Shown piece after piece: positions 9,801 through 17,736 of a stretch of DNA of 64,000 nucleotides; position 1 is the first letter of the stretch, and every line of letters starts with the position of its first letter. Origin of the DNA: Bacteroidota bacterium (GTDB lineage: Bacteria > Bacteroidota > Ignavibacteria > Tepidaquicellales > Tepidaquicellaceae); contig JAFDZO010000002.1 of the NCBI GenBank assembly GCA_018266845.1, forward strand, positions 62,001-126,000, given 5' to 3'. The notes under the pieces were generated by a model, which was not told the DNA's origin, ran no database searches, and saw nothing but the letters and a program-made list of their open reading frames with translations. The translations under genes were made by a program, and so were the position numbers.

Positions 9801-10415
9801 TGTGTTGCCTTCGGGTTGTATGGGAGTGTTTTCATCGGTCAATGCTGCGACAATATCAATATCACTGGAGAGCTTGCCGTTTAATTGAAGGCGGAAGCCC
9901 GAGTTTAAGCTTAGGTCGCGGTTAGAGCCGACCGTAAACCCTCTGAAAAGGCTTCCCGATTTTTCCAAGTCGGTTCCTTCAAACAAACTTTCGACAAAAT
10001 CTTTTTTCTGCGTTGCAATTTGTATTGTATCGCCCGTTAATGAATCAAGAGTGTTGGTAAATTCAAAGTTGGAGTATTCGTCTTTGAAATTGTAAGGAAA
10101 GATGTCATATTCGATTTTTAAATCGTAAACGCGGAATGTATCAAGCGCGTATTTTTGGAAAATAAATTTATTTAATGAAACCGTTCCTTCGCGGTAATTG
10201 AATTTATAATCATCGCCGGGCTTTAAAATAATTTTATCATCTAATGTAAGAATATCCGTAAATTGAATTATGAATTTATTGCCGGTATTGATAAGAGTAT
10301 CCTGAAAGGTAATTTTAGCGTTGTAAACTTTGCTGCCGGGATTTTGCTGCGCAATCAATAAAACAGGCGCAAAAAATACCAAAAGTAATATTTTCGTGAA
10401 GCGGGTTAAATTCAT
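6873..10415 (-). CDS. Large outer-membrane beta-barrel-type protein, SprA-like in style
   Basis: 1180 residues with a signal peptide (MNLTRFTKILLLVFFAPVLLIAQQ). The chain is rich in alternating beta-strand patterns throughout and ends in the aromatic IRAFF, as many outer-membrane barrels do. An early block (about 155-220: SGSLFRGFTVGSNRDLSL, then ALTDENTPIQPEGNTQ) resembles the conserved region seen in SprA-type T9SS translocon proteins and related Ignavibacteria outer-membrane proteins, but this protein is about half the usual SprA length. A full SprA role is therefore uncertain. It reads away from rpsT and is alone on this strand. Confidence 0.7.
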   Translation of the reverse strand: MNLTRFTKILLLVFFAPVLLIAQQNPGSKVYNAKITFQDTLINTGNKFIIQFTDILTLDDKIILKPGDDYKFNYREGTVSLNKFIFQKYALDTFRVYDLKIEYDIFPYNFKDEYSNFEFTNTLDSLTGDTIQIATQKKDFVESLFEGTDLEKSGSLFRGFTVGSNRDLSLNSGFRLQLNGKLSSDIDIVAALTDENTPIQPEGNTQKLQELDKVFIELRSKNVTGTLGDINVNFTNTEFANFTRKIQGVKGYLDYGIGDAQLTGAISRGKFNTNKFNGSDGVQGPYRLIGKENEINILVLSGSERVYIDGILMVRGDQADYTIDYGIGEVTFTSRRIITNATRITVDFEYSDRKYSRALISGRNQWSLFSDRILLKASYVNENDNEGKTIDFDLTDTDRQILSQAGADKNKAVKSGVTYVGLDSLGNSKGLYIQVDTLIGEARDTVYRYAPGNPNAVYNVAFSLVGSGLGDYIKKTIYEYTFVGTNQGNYAPIVFIPIPTAYQMGDLKLTYSTPKNEFYVNVESAYSLLNRNKFSNDPLIDTKGAAILGQIGFKKEKVGLFGMNFHSLELSFRERYVNESFTSLDRINSVEFIRTYDIQDSSNATEDLREGTLKIQPVKNLTIGGLFGQLKRGDFFNALRTNAGFVFKNDSLKLPEVSYNIDIVNSDYTTDNSKSRWIKQKASLSLLKELHIQKDNPAAFEFKVSYYGENRNDVFQKIFGDSVKYGSFAFNEVKPRITLSNFYNLGLYAEFNFRNDDLTDLGILQNESKTYTQIYGLKYNGLSWLNSAFDISIRDKKYSDAYVQKGFSDNQTILVNSTMRIDPFNSGAQTDLLYNVSSERTAKIEKLFVLVQTGQGNYIYLGDLNSNGLQDENEFQLATNNDGNYIKVNLPTDQLFPIVDVKTSARLLIRPSRFLYLNSNNFLSDVINNLSLESYYRIDEKSKNPNTSDLYFLHTGTFLNDSNTLAGSQVFQQDVNFFEFNPEYSLRLRYIQQKGFTQYTSGNERSLSIQRSAKLKVGLTKDVTTNIEYLNKTDRNIAPVASVRNRNIDSDGINFDFSYRPVQQIESGFTLNFTRADDTYPAPSNKADINQQILRMIYSFATLGRVRLELERDEVRLSNPLATIPFELTNGKVEGKSYFWRGIFDYSISKNIQASLNYDGRIEGSRKAVHTGRAEIRAFF

Positions 10416-10473
10416 TATTAAAATAAAATATCCAAAGATATTTTGCCTTTCAATACATTAGGTTTTATTTCAC

Positions 10474-10741
10474 CACACGACAAAAAGAATTCATACTTGT
10501 AAATATGTATTTAACCGCAAAGAACGCAAAATATGACTGCAAAGTCCGCATAGACCTTAAAAACGAACTCAAAATATGATTTCTCAAACTCGAAATTGTT
10601 CTACCAAAACAGACATTAAAGCGCAGTTAGTTTTATGTTTGAGATATTTTGGAAAAATATTTTATATTTCTTGCGTGCTTTGCAAAAACTTTGCATCTTT
10701 GCGGTTAAATTCAATTTTTTAAGAAAAATTTTTGTCGTGTG
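10474..10741. repeat. 268-bp nested palindromic element
   Basis: Outer arms CACACGACAAAAA (10474-10486) and TTTTTGTCGTGTG (10729-10741). Second arms ATTTAACCGCAAAGA (10509-10523) and TCTTTGCGGTTAAAT (10696-10710). Third arms TCTCAAAC (10582-10589) and GTTTGAGA (10637-10644), extended after a bulge by CAAAATA and TATTTTG. All are in order, so the strand can fold into one long interrupted hairpin. It lies in the 498-bp space between the outer-membrane gene and rpsT, which holds no other gene I can see. Confidence 0.75.
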
Positions 10742-10913
10742 ATAAGAGGTTTTATAAGTGCGCGCTCAATTTTAACGATGTTTTACCTGAAAATGTTCTG
10801 TTTTTTGTGAAAATCCTTAGAATTTATGGACGGAACCGGCTATTAGAAATGGATTGAATAATTTTTAAATAATTGTTAAATTGTTTCTTGTCAAAAAAAT
10901 AATCATTAAGTAA

Positions 10914-11171
10914 ATGCCATTAAGACATAAATCCGCTCAAAAAAGAGCAAGACAGACTGTAAAAAGAACTGATAGAAATAAAAAATACAAAGCTCTTATT
11001 AAAGGTTCGGTAAAGAGAGTTCAGACAGCAGCAGACAAAAGTGCAGCAACAGAAGAATTGAAGAAAACCTCTGCTATTCTTGACAGGGCAGCAGTAAAAG
11101 GTATTATTCACAAAAACAAAGCTGCTAACACAAAGTCAAAGCTTACAAAACACGTTAACAAATTAGCATAA
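10914..11171 (+). CDS. rpsT: 30S ribosomal protein S20
   Basis: 85 residues, very basic and helical, with MPLRHKSAQKRARQTVKRTDRN at the N-terminus and KGIIHKNKAANTKSKLTKHV near the end, the pattern of S20. It binds 16S rRNA early in small-subunit assembly. It is transcribed alone, with a 498-bp upstream region containing a long palindrome and a terminator 15 nt downstream. Confidence 0.96.
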   Translation: MPLRHKSAQKRARQTVKRTDRNKKYKALIKGSVKRVQTAADKSAATEELKKTSAILDRAAVKGIIHKNKAANTKSKLTKHVNKLA

Positions 11172-11186
11172 TTTTTTTCATAAATA

Positions 11187-11226
11187 AAAAATGCCTCGAT
11201 ATATTTATATTGAGGCATTTTTGTTT
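11187..11226 (+). terminator. Terminator between rpsT and the convergent SRPBCC gene
   Basis: 11-bp stem AAAAATGCCTC (11187-11197) with GAGGCATTTTT (11212-11222), flanked by A and T runs so that it can work in both directions. The genes on either side converge here. Confidence 0.85.
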
Positions 11227-11249
11227 TTAAAAAATAAGCTTTTTTCTTC

Positions 11250-11717
11250 TTAGCTTTTTAAGAAAGCAATGTTATGCTCCAGATAAATTTTCAGAGCATT
11301 TACAAATTCAGTCCACCCTCCGTTGTTTGCCAATGCGCTTTTAATCCCAATTTCATCGTTGTACCATCCTTTTTCTTTTATCTTTAGACGGGTATAAGTT
11401 TTCATGTCTTCAAAAATAAATTCAGCAGTTACCCTGTACTCAGCATTGTAAGCATTCCATTCGAAGACAATCTTTTCGCCCGGATAAACTTCAAGGATAT
11501 TTATCAAAGCGCCTTCATCTCCCCAAACCCATAAAACTTCACCGCCTTTATCCAAATCTCCCTTAGCATCGGTTGTAAAATATTTTTTTACTAAGTCAGC
11601 TTTGCAAACGTGGTCCCACAATGTCTGAACATCTTTTTTTATTGTAGTGCCCACTGTAAAGCTGATACTGCCTTCCCCCAATTTTTCGTGCAGATTGCTG
11701 TAAGTTGGACTGCTCAT
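11250..11717 (-). CDS. SRPBCC / START-like (AHSA1-type) domain protein
   Basis: 155 residues in a single helix-grip fold: an N-terminal strand and helix (SFTVGTTIKKDVQTLWDHVCKADLVKKYF), a central GGEVLWVWGDEG turn, ILEVYPGEKIVFEWNA and a long C-terminal helix (GGWTEFVNALKIYLEHNI). Such domains bind hydrophobic ligands or act as Hsp90-activator-like modules. The specific ligand is unknown. It sits 21 nt downstream of ridA on the same strand and is probably co-transcribed with it. Confidence 0.8.
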   Translation of the reverse strand: MSSPTYSNLHEKLGEGSISFTVGTTIKKDVQTLWDHVCKADLVKKYFTTDAKGDLDKGGEVLWVWGDEGALINILEVYPGEKIVFEWNAYNAEYRVTAEFIFEDMKTYTRLKIKEKGWYNDEIGIKSALANNGGWTEFVNALKIYLEHNIAFLKS

Positions 11718-11738
11718 TATTATTTTAAATTTGAAAAA

Positions 11739-12116
11739 TTAGTCTTTGTAAGCAATAACTTCAATCTCAACTTTTGCATCTTTCGGCAGGCGCGCAACTT
11801 CCACTGTGCTTCTGGCAGGCATAACTTTATCGAAAAACTCATTATATACTTCGTTCATCGCTGCAAAATCATTCATATCTTTTAAAAATACGGTTGTCTT
11901 GATAACGTTAAATAGTGATGAGTCTGCCGCAGCAAGGATTTTTCTTATATTGCCGATAACAATTCTTGTCTGCTCTTTTACGTCATCAGCTGCTATTACA
12001 CCCTGCTCGTTCAAAGCAATCTGTCCTGACGTAAATACAAATTTTTTAAAATTTACAGCCTGTGAATATGGTCCGATTGGCTTCGGAGCGGATTCAGTAT
12101 ATATATTTTTTTTCAT
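11739..12116 (-). CDS. ridA: RidA family enamine/imine deaminase
   Basis: 125 residues, the family length. Conserved marks are PKPIGPYSQAV near the N-terminus, FTSGQIAL, and the C-terminal PARSTVEVARLPKDAKVEIEVIA block with the substrate-binding arginine. RidA hydrolyses reactive 2-aminoacrylate and other enamines from PLP enzymes, as a cytosolic trimer. It begins 6 nt after the parB stop codon, suggesting one transcript with parAB. Confidence 0.93.
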   Translation of the reverse strand: MKKNIYTESAPKPIGPYSQAVNFKKFVFTSGQIALNEQGVIAADDVKEQTRIVIGNIRKILAAADSSLFNVIKTTVFLKDMNDFAAMNEVYNEFFDKVMPARSTVEVARLPKDAKVEIEVIAYKD

Positions 12117-12122
12117 GTTTGG

Positions 12123-13010
12123 TTAGTTACATTTATCTATTATTCTTTCAAGGTCATCATCATTGTAGTACTCAATAACAATTTCCCCTGATTTGTTTTT
12201 CTTCGTATTGATTTTTACTCTTGTCCCGAAAAATCTCATCAGCTTTGTTTCGAGGTCTCTAATGTACGAATCGCTAAAATCTATCTTAGCAGTTTTTTTC
12301 TTCAGCTTTGGCTTTATTTCCGACTGAGTTAAATCTTCCAGCTTTCTTACCGATAACTTGTTTTCAATCGTGCTTCTCCATAGTATCTTCTGCTCTTCAG
12401 GGTTTTCCATCCTAAGCAAAATCCTTGCATGCCCTTCGCTGATTTCATTTTCTCTTAATGAAACCTTCACTTCGGGAATAAGTTTTTGCAGCCTTAAATA
12501 ATTTGCAACTGTTGCTCTGTTCTTTGAAACTCGCTTTGCAATTTCTTCCTGCGTTAAGTTAAAATCATCAACCAGTTTTTGATACGTGTCTGAAAGCTCC
12601 ATTGCATTCAAATCATCTCTCTGGATATTTTCAATCAATGCAAGCTCAAGCATGGTTTGCGGCGAGTCGGCTTCTTTCTCGTAAATATATGCAGGAATTT
12701 TTTTCAGTCCCGCTTTTTGCGATGCTCTTAATCTTCTTTCACCTGAAATTAATTCATATCCCGTAAGGTCTTTTGTGCGCTTTACCGTTATCGGCTGGAT
12801 AACTCCATTTGATAAAATCGAATCGGCAAGCTCCAGCAGTTTCTCTTCATTAAAATTAACTCTCGGCTGAAACGGATTGGTTTTTATCTTATCTATTTCA
12901 ATCTCTATAAGCGAAGTCTTGTTATCGCCATCGGGCTTAATGTTCGGGTCAATATTTCTTTCCGTGAACAGCGCAGAAAGTCCTTTCCCCAATCCTGTGT
13001 TTCTTTCCAT
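12123..13010 (-). CDS. parB: Chromosome partitioning protein ParB
   Basis: 295 residues. It starts with the GLGKGLSALF box, followed by the ParB/Srx domain with NPFQPRVNF and the CTP-binding-type GERRLRA motif (ISGERRLRASQKAG). A helix-turn-helix follows (TQEEIAKRVSKNRATVANYLRL). The C-terminal dimerisation segment ends IEYYNDDDLERI. ParB loads at parS sites and spreads, working with the ParA ATPase encoded just upstream. No canonical parS (TGTTTCACGTGAAACA-like) was seen in the surrounding intergenic DNA. Confidence 0.96.
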   Translation of the reverse strand: MERNTGLGKGLSALFTERNIDPNIKPDGDNKTSLIEIEIDKIKTNPFQPRVNFNEEKLLELADSILSNGVIQPITVKRTKDLTGYELISGERRLRASQKAGLKKIPAYIYEKEADSPQTMLELALIENIQRDDLNAMELSDTYQKLVDDFNLTQEEIAKRVSKNRATVANYLRLQKLIPEVKVSLRENEISEGHARILLRMENPEEQKILWRSTIENKLSVRKLEDLTQSEIKPKLKKKTAKIDFSDSYIRDLETKLMRFFGTRVKINTKKNKSGEIVIEYYNDDDLERIIDKCN

Positions 13011-13028
13011 AAAATAACTTTTGTGTAT

Positions 13029-13083
13029 TAATTATATATTAATTTTGAGTAACTTGAAACTCGTAACTTGACACTTGAAACTC
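13029..13083. repeat. AT palindrome and ACTTGAAACTC direct repeats between parA and parB
   Basis: The 71-bp gap holds ATTAAT-TATAT-ATTAAT and then two exact copies of ACTTGAAACTC (13052-13062 and 13073-13083), with a partial ACTTGAC between them. The second copy reaches into the parA stop region. Whether this is a binding site or a decayed intergenic repeat is unknown. Confidence 0.45.
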
Positions 13084-13909
13084 AAAACGGATGATGATAC
13101 CCCGGCTGCATATTGTTTTCCAGAGCCATTCCGTTTTTTTCAAGAAGCTCCCTTCCTAAATCAATGTAGTTCATTGCGCCTGTGGAAGTAGGGTCGTAAG
13201 TTAAAACAGGCTTGCCAAAGCTAGGAGCCTCGCCTATTTTCACGTTCCTGAAAATTTTATTTTTAAAAACTTTCTCACCGAAAAATTTATTCAGCTCTGC
13301 TTCTACCTGATTTGATAATCGCAAACGGGAATCAAACATCGTCATTAAATATCCTTCAATGTTCAGTTCGGTATTAAAAGAATTTTTTACGTTCTTTATT
13401 GTATTCAATAATTGTGATAATCCCTCCAATGCATAATACTCGCATTGAACGGGAATGATAACTGAGTTGGCTGCGGTTAAAGCATTCAGCGTGATAAGCC
13501 CCAGCGATGGCGGGCAGTCAATAAAAATAAAATCGTATTTATCCTTGCCTTCATCACTGTTGATAAAACTTTCCAGCTTATTTTTTAAAACTCTTTCGCG
13601 CGATTGAATCTCAATCAGTTCAAGCTCTGCCGCAACAAGATTTATTGTAGAAGGGATTAAGTCAAAATTTCCTATCGGAGTGTTTTTTATGCACTCGGAA
13701 ACTTTTTTATCCGTTACCAATATTTCGTAAACTGTATTGCCGTCATCATAGGGCTGAATGCCTACCCCTGTAGTTGCATTTGCCTGCGGGTCGGAATCTA
13801 TCAGCAAAACTTTTTTGCCAAGCGTTGCAATAGCCGCAGCAAGGTTCACTGCAGTTGTGGTCTTTCCCACTCCGCCTTTTTGATTAGCTATGGATATTAT
13901 CTTTGTCAT
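13082..13909 (-). CDS. parA: Chromosome partitioning ATPase ParA/Soj
   Basis: 275 residues with the deviant Walker A motif KGGVGKTT at 11-18 (signature lysine K11), the Walker A' region [18 protein letters not shown] and [15 protein letters not shown], all diagnostic of Soj/ParA. It forms ATP-dependent dimers on DNA and drives origin segregation with ParB. The C-terminal tail [10 protein letters not shown] is unusual for the family and looks species-specific. The gene is first in the parA-parB-ridA-SRPBCC run, with the UPF0173 hydrolase only 6 nt upstream. Confidence 0.96.
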   Translation of the reverse strand: MTKIISIANQKGGVGKTTTAVNLAAAIATLGKKVLLIDSDPQANATTGVGIQPYDDGNTVYEILVTDKKVSECIKNTPIGNFDLIPSTINLVAAELELIEIQSRERVLKNKLESFINSDEGKDKYDFIFIDCPPSLGLITLNALTAANSVIIPVQCEYYALEGLSQLLNTIKNVKNSFNTELNIEGYLMTMFDSRLRLSNQVEAELNKFFGEKVFKNKIFRNVKIGEAPSFGKPVLTYDPTSTGAMNYIDLGRELLEKNGMALENNMQPGYHHPF

Positions 13910-13915
13910 TCAATA

Positions 13916-14590
13916 TTAAAATTCTATGGATTCGCCCGGATTTAAAATCTGACATTTTTTAAAGACGGATTCAACTTTCCTCTTAAATTCATTCTCATCC
14001 ACAGTTATTACAGGAAAAGTATTGTAGTGGATAGGAATTGTAATCTTTGGATTTAAAAAATCTACAGCTTTAACTGCGTCATCAATTCCCATAGTGAAGT
14101 TGTCTCCAATCGGAAGAAACGCATAATCTATTTTGCAAGCTTCTCTTATTAATCTCATATCATAAAATAAAGCCGTATCGCCTGCGTGATAAATATTTTT
14201 TCCTTCGATAGTAAGAATCACTCCGGCAGGGTCGCCTGCATATCTTCCGTCAGGAGTAGAGGATGAATGGTGAGCAAGTGTAAGCTTCACTCTTCCGAAA
14301 TCAAAATTATATCCGCCGCCTAAGTTCATTCCGTGCGATTTCACTTTTTCTCCCACAATTGTTGCAAGCTCTGCTGTAGCAATAATTGTTGCATCATTTT
14401 TTTGTGCGATTTCAATGCAGTCGCCAAAATGGTCGCCGTGTCCGTGAGTGAGAATAATATAGTTGCATTTTGCATCTTCAACTTTAATATCGCATTTTGG
14501 ATTTCCTGAAATAAACGGGTCAATTAAAATCGTTTTGCCGTTAGTCTGAATTTCCAGAAACGAATGACCGTGAAAAATAATTTTTGCCAT
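13916..14590 (-). CDS. UPF0173 metal-dependent hydrolase (metallo-beta-lactamase fold)
   Basis: 224 residues. The beta-lactamase fold signature is THGHGDHFGD at about 49-58, with further ligands in LAHHSSS, HAGDTALF and IPIHYNTFP. The N-terminus (IIFHGHSFLEI...ILIDPFISGNP) is characteristic of the UPF0173/YtkL group. It is a cytosolic zinc hydrolase of unknown natural substrate. It is followed after 6 nt by parA, so it heads that probable operon. Confidence 0.92.
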   Translation of the reverse strand: MAKIIFHGHSFLEIQTNGKTILIDPFISGNPKCDIKVEDAKCNYIILTHGHGDHFGDCIEIAQKNDATIIATAELATIVGEKVKSHGMNLGGGYNFDFGRVKLTLAHHSSSTPDGRYAGDPAGVILTIEGKNIYHAGDTALFYDMRLIREACKIDYAFLPIGDNFTMGIDDAVKAVDFLNPKITIPIHYNTFPVITVDENEFKRKVESVFKKCQILNPGESIEF

Positions 14591-14912
14591 AATTTCTATT
14601 TAATTTTCAAGTTACCCATAAATTGAAATTTATAAAAGTCTAAAAGGGTATTGTGAAACAAATAAATCGTATTGTTTCTAATATTATCAAATGAAACTGA
14701 AATTTCTTGCAGGCTACGGCGGGAGATGATTATCTTAAGGTGAGAAAGTGAAAATTTACCGATTAATGTATTGAAAAAACAGGGCGTATTAGGGTGCGCA
14801 TCTCTTTGATGCTAAACAGAAGGTTTTTGGTATAAAAACGTAACTTTTTAATGGTTTTTAAAAAAATTATATTTGAAGTTGTCCACAAAAATATACACTA
14901 TCAAATAAAAAT
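14591..14912. other. 322-bp divergent intergenic region
   Basis: No gene is visible. It separates the minus-strand hydrolase/parAB run from the plus-strand citrate synthase, so it should hold promoters for both. GAAACAA (14655-14661) and TTGTTTC (14672-14678) form a small inverted repeat. TATATTTG at 14868-14875 fits the Bacteroidota -7 consensus TAnnTTTG upstream of the citrate synthase, though I see no clear -33 TTTG at the right spacing. Confidence 0.4.
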
Positions 14913-16193
14913 ATGGGAAATTTACTAAAGAACAAGTTGGCATCAATTCTCCCTGCATTAAGAGAGGAAGCGAAATCAATTGTAAAAGAGCACGGTAAGA
15001 AAAATATCAGTGAAGTTACAATTGACCAGCTTTACGGAGGGATGCGCGGAGTAAAAGGACTTGTATGCGATACTTCAGAAGTTGGCTTGGATACAGGCTT
15101 AGTTATCAGGGGAATTCCAATCCTCGAGCTTACAGACAAATTACCTGAAGAAATTTTTTACTTGCTATTAACAGGAGAGCTTCCAGATGCTGAAGCTCTT
15201 AAAGATTTACAAGACGGATTGAAAAGCAGGGCTCAGCTTCCGCAATATGTAATTGATATGCTTAATGCTCTTCCTGCCGATACACATCCGATGGTAATGC
15301 TCAATACCGGTATTCTTGCTATGGAGTATGATTCGGAATTCAGAAAGGCATACAACACCGGCGCTGCTAAGGCAAACCTTTGGGAGTTTATGTACGAAGA
15401 CTGCCTGAACATTATTGCGCGTGTTCCGGTTTTGGCTGCATATATCTACAGAAAAAGATTTAACAAAGGCGATATGATTCAGCCGGATAAAAATCTTGAC
15501 TGGGCAGCTAACTATGCAAAGATGCTCGGCATACAGGATGATAACGGAAAGCTTGCTGACCTGATGAGATTATACATGGTTCTTCACGCAGACCACGAAG
15601 GCGGAAATGTCAGTGCGTTCACGACTTATACAGTCGGCTCTGCACTATCTGATGCCTACTATTCAATCAGTGCAGGACTGAACGGTCTTGCCGGTCCGTT
15701 GCATGGACTTGCAAATCAGGAGTGTCTTGCATTCATCGTTAAAATGAGAAATGACTTCGGTCATTCTCCAACTGACGACGAAGTAAGAGATTACTGCCAG
15801 AAACTTCTTGATAGCGGAAGAGTAATTCCGGGATATGGTCATGCAGTGCTTCGTGTAACTGACCCAAGATTTACTGCGTTCCTTGAGTTCGGAAACAGCT
15901 GCATACCTGATGATGAAATATTCAAAATAGTAAAGCAGTTGTTTGAAATCGTGCCGGATATATTAATCAAACAAGGTAAGGCAAAAGACCCATGGCCTAA
16001 TGTTGATGCAGGCAGCGGCTCAATGCTTTATCACTATGGATTGGTTGAATATGAATACTACACTGTTTTATTCAGTGTCTCGCGTATATTAGGTTTATCT
16101 GCTCAGTTGATTCTTGCAAGAGGCATGAACGCTTCTATTGTAAGACCAAAATCTGTAACAACTAACTGGGTAAAAAAGCAAATAGTATCATAA
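14913..16193 (+). CDS. gltA: Citrate synthase, eukaryotic/mitochondrial type
   Basis: 426 residues. The N-terminus (LKNKLASILPALREEAKSIVKEHG, then EVTIDQLYGGMRGVKGLVCDTS) follows the long-helix pattern of mitochondrial citrate synthases rather than the E. coli hexameric type. Active-site blocks are LHADHEGGNVSAFTTY, LAGPLHGLANQE, VIPGYGHAVLRVTDPR and DAGSGSMLYHYGL. It condenses acetyl-CoA and oxaloacetate to open the TCA cycle. This type is known in some bacteria, for example Geobacter. It is monocistronic, with a strong terminator after it and succinate dehydrogenase subunits encoded nearby. Confidence 0.95.
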   Translation: MGNLLKNKLASILPALREEAKSIVKEHGKKNISEVTIDQLYGGMRGVKGLVCDTSEVGLDTGLVIRGIPILELTDKLPEEIFYLLLTGELPDAEALKDLQDGLKSRAQLPQYVIDMLNALPADTHPMVMLNTGILAMEYDSEFRKAYNTGAAKANLWEFMYEDCLNIIARVPVLAAYIYRKRFNKGDMIQPDKNLDWAANYAKMLGIQDDNGKLADLMRLYMVLHADHEGGNVSAFTTYTVGSALSDAYYSISAGLNGLAGPLHGLANQECLAFIVKMRNDFGHSPTDDEVRDYCQKLLDSGRVIPGYGHAVLRVTDPRFTAFLEFGNSCIPDDEIFKIVKQLFEIVPDILIKQGKAKDPWPNVDAGSGSMLYHYGLVEYEYYTVLFSVSRILGLSAQLILARGMNASIVRPKSVTTNWVKKQIVS

Positions 16194-16207
16194 TACAACT
16201 CTTATTT

Positions 16208-16234
16208 ATCAAGGGAGAGCTTCTCTCCCTTGAT
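16208..16234. terminator. Bidirectional terminator between gltA and surE
   Basis: 12-bp perfect stem ATCAAGGGAGAG (16208-16219) with CTCTCCCTTGAT (16223-16234) and a 3-nt loop, between convergent stop codons. Confidence 0.8.
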
Positions 16235-16238
16235 TATC

Positions 16239-17045
16239 CTATTTTCTTATATTCCATTCGGAAAGCTCATCCAGCATTTTATAGTCGGTCAAATCATAAT
16301 GTATCGGTGTAATGGAAATATATCCTTCCATAATTGCCTTATGGTCTAAGTCGTTTGTTTTATCGGAAAGCACGTGGTCGCCCACAAGCCAGTAGTAAGG
16401 TTTTTTGTTGGGGTCAATTCTTTTATCATAAAAATCGTCCCAGTCTGATTTCCCCTGCTTAGTAACAAGCACACCTTTGATTTTATTCTGCGGCACCGGC
16501 GGAAGATTTACGTTAAGCAGTGTGCCTTTAGGCAATCCTTTTTTCAATACAAGCTTAGCCATCTTTGCTGCAAATTTAGCGGCGGGTTCAAAATCAAGAA
16601 ACGTAAAGCTTCCCAATGAAACCGCGATGGAGGGAATACCAAGTATAGTTGCCTCAGTAGCAGCGGAAACTGTTCCTGAATAAATTATATTGATAGCCGT
16701 ATTTGCTCCATGGTTAATTCCCGAAATGCACAAATCAAACTTCCGGTTTTTCATCAGCTCTTTTACTCCAAGCTTTACGCAGTCAGCGGGAGTGCCTTCA
16801 ACGGCATAGCCGAAAAACTTTTTGTTCTTATAAATTTCCGTTGCTCTTATAGGGTTTGATACGGTAAGCGCATGCCCCTGCCCGCTCTGCTGTGTGTGCG
16901 GAGCAGCTACAATTACTTCGGCAAATTTGCTTATTTCTTTTACGAGCGTGTTTAATCCTTTTGCCTCTATGCCGTCATCATTGGAAATAAGTATTAAAGG
17001 TTTTTTGCTTTTCTTCTTCGTTTCTTTTTTTGTTGCTTTAGGCAT
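16239..17045 (-). CDS. surE: 5'/3'-nucleotidase SurE
   Basis: 268 residues. After a lysine-rich leader (PKATKKETKKKSKKP) comes the SurE metal-binding signature LISNDDGIEAKG, then APHTQQSGQGHALTV and SGINHGANTAINIIYSGTVSAA, which hold the conserved Asp and Asn ligands. It dephosphorylates nucleoside monophosphates in a divalent-metal-dependent reaction. The start overlaps the end of the FkbM methyltransferase gene by 8 nt, so translation is probably coupled. The basic leader is longer than usual, and a later start is possible. Confidence 0.95.
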   Translation of the reverse strand: MPKATKKETKKKSKKPLILISNDDGIEAKGLNTLVKEISKFAEVIVAAPHTQQSGQGHALTVSNPIRATEIYKNKKFFGYAVEGTPADCVKLGVKELMKNRKFDLCISGINHGANTAINIIYSGTVSAATEATILGIPSIAVSLGSFTFLDFEPAAKFAAKMAKLVLKKGLPKGTLLNVNLPPVPQNKIKGVLVTKQGKSDWDDFYDKRIDPNKKPYYWLVGDHVLSDKTNDLDHKAIMEGYISITPIHYDLTDYKMLDELSEWNIRK

Positions 17046-17733
17046 CTTTATCCTTATTAAATATTTTTCTTTTTAGTTTTTGTATAGAATGATTCAACTC
17101 TACGCCCAGGTTGTTAAATGAATTTGAAATCTCATCTCCAATAGAAATTTTAATTGCGCCTTCTTTATAATAAATGCTGTCGGTATCATCGTGGAGTAAT
17201 AACCTGTAACTATTTTTTTGAAGCCATTCTTCAATTTCGTGCTTATGAGGATTTACATATTTTCCCGCTCTCAGTTCAATGTTAATCAGCTTCGGTCTTG
17301 ATACCAAATGCTTCAGTACAAACCACTCTGCGCCTTCTATATCAATTGAAAGAATATCTATATCTCCTGCATCGAACGTGCTGAATAATTTTGATTCAAC
17401 TGTAAAGCTGTCTTTATCGTTTAGCTTGTAGTTATCGTTTACTATGGCGGGACTTTCATTTATTCCCGAAAGAAATGTAGATGAATTGGAGCGGTACAGC
17501 GTAACCGTTTCTTCCTTATCCCAAACTGCATAAGGAAAAATTTTTATATCTTTGTCTTTGAAGTACTCTTTTATTTTTTCAACGCAAAGAGGGTCTGCCT
17601 CTACTAAAATTGCCTTTATTCCTTTTTCAATAAACTCTTTCAGCTTAGATGTTTCAGGATAATAAACACCTACTTCACACACAACTTTTACATCAAGCTT
17701 TTCACGTTCGGCAATTTCAAAAAGCTTATTCAT
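17038..17733 (-). CDS. FkbM family methyltransferase
   Basis: 231 residues with a Rossmann SAM-binding core: VVCEVGVYYPETSKLKEFI, then AILVEADPLCVEKIKEYF, a central ILSIDIEGAEWFVLKHL and INIELRAGKYVNPHKHEI. The DIEGAEW segment is the FkbM hallmark. The family O-methylates sugars and polyketides, and here the acceptor is unknown. It overlaps surE by 8 nt downstream and abuts the HNH nuclease gene upstream (3-nt gap), placing it between a housekeeping gene and the restriction-modification pair. Confidence 0.85.
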   Translation of the reverse strand: MNKLFEIAEREKLDVKVVCEVGVYYPETSKLKEFIEKGIKAILVEADPLCVEKIKEYFKDKDIKIFPYAVWDKEETVTLYRSNSSTFLSGINESPAIVNDNYKLNDKDSFTVESKLFSTFDAGDIDILSIDIEGAEWFVLKHLVSRPKLINIELRAGKYVNPHKHEIEEWLQKNSYRLLLHDDTDSIYYKEGAIKISIGDEISNSFNNLGVELNHSIQKLKRKIFNKDKDA

Positions 17734-17736
17734 ACA

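Noticed and set aside
12123-14912. Canonical parS site near parAB
   Set aside because: I searched the gaps by eye for TGTTTCACGTGAAACA-like sequence and found only the imperfect GAAACAA/TTGTTTC pair at 14655-14678, which is not parS.
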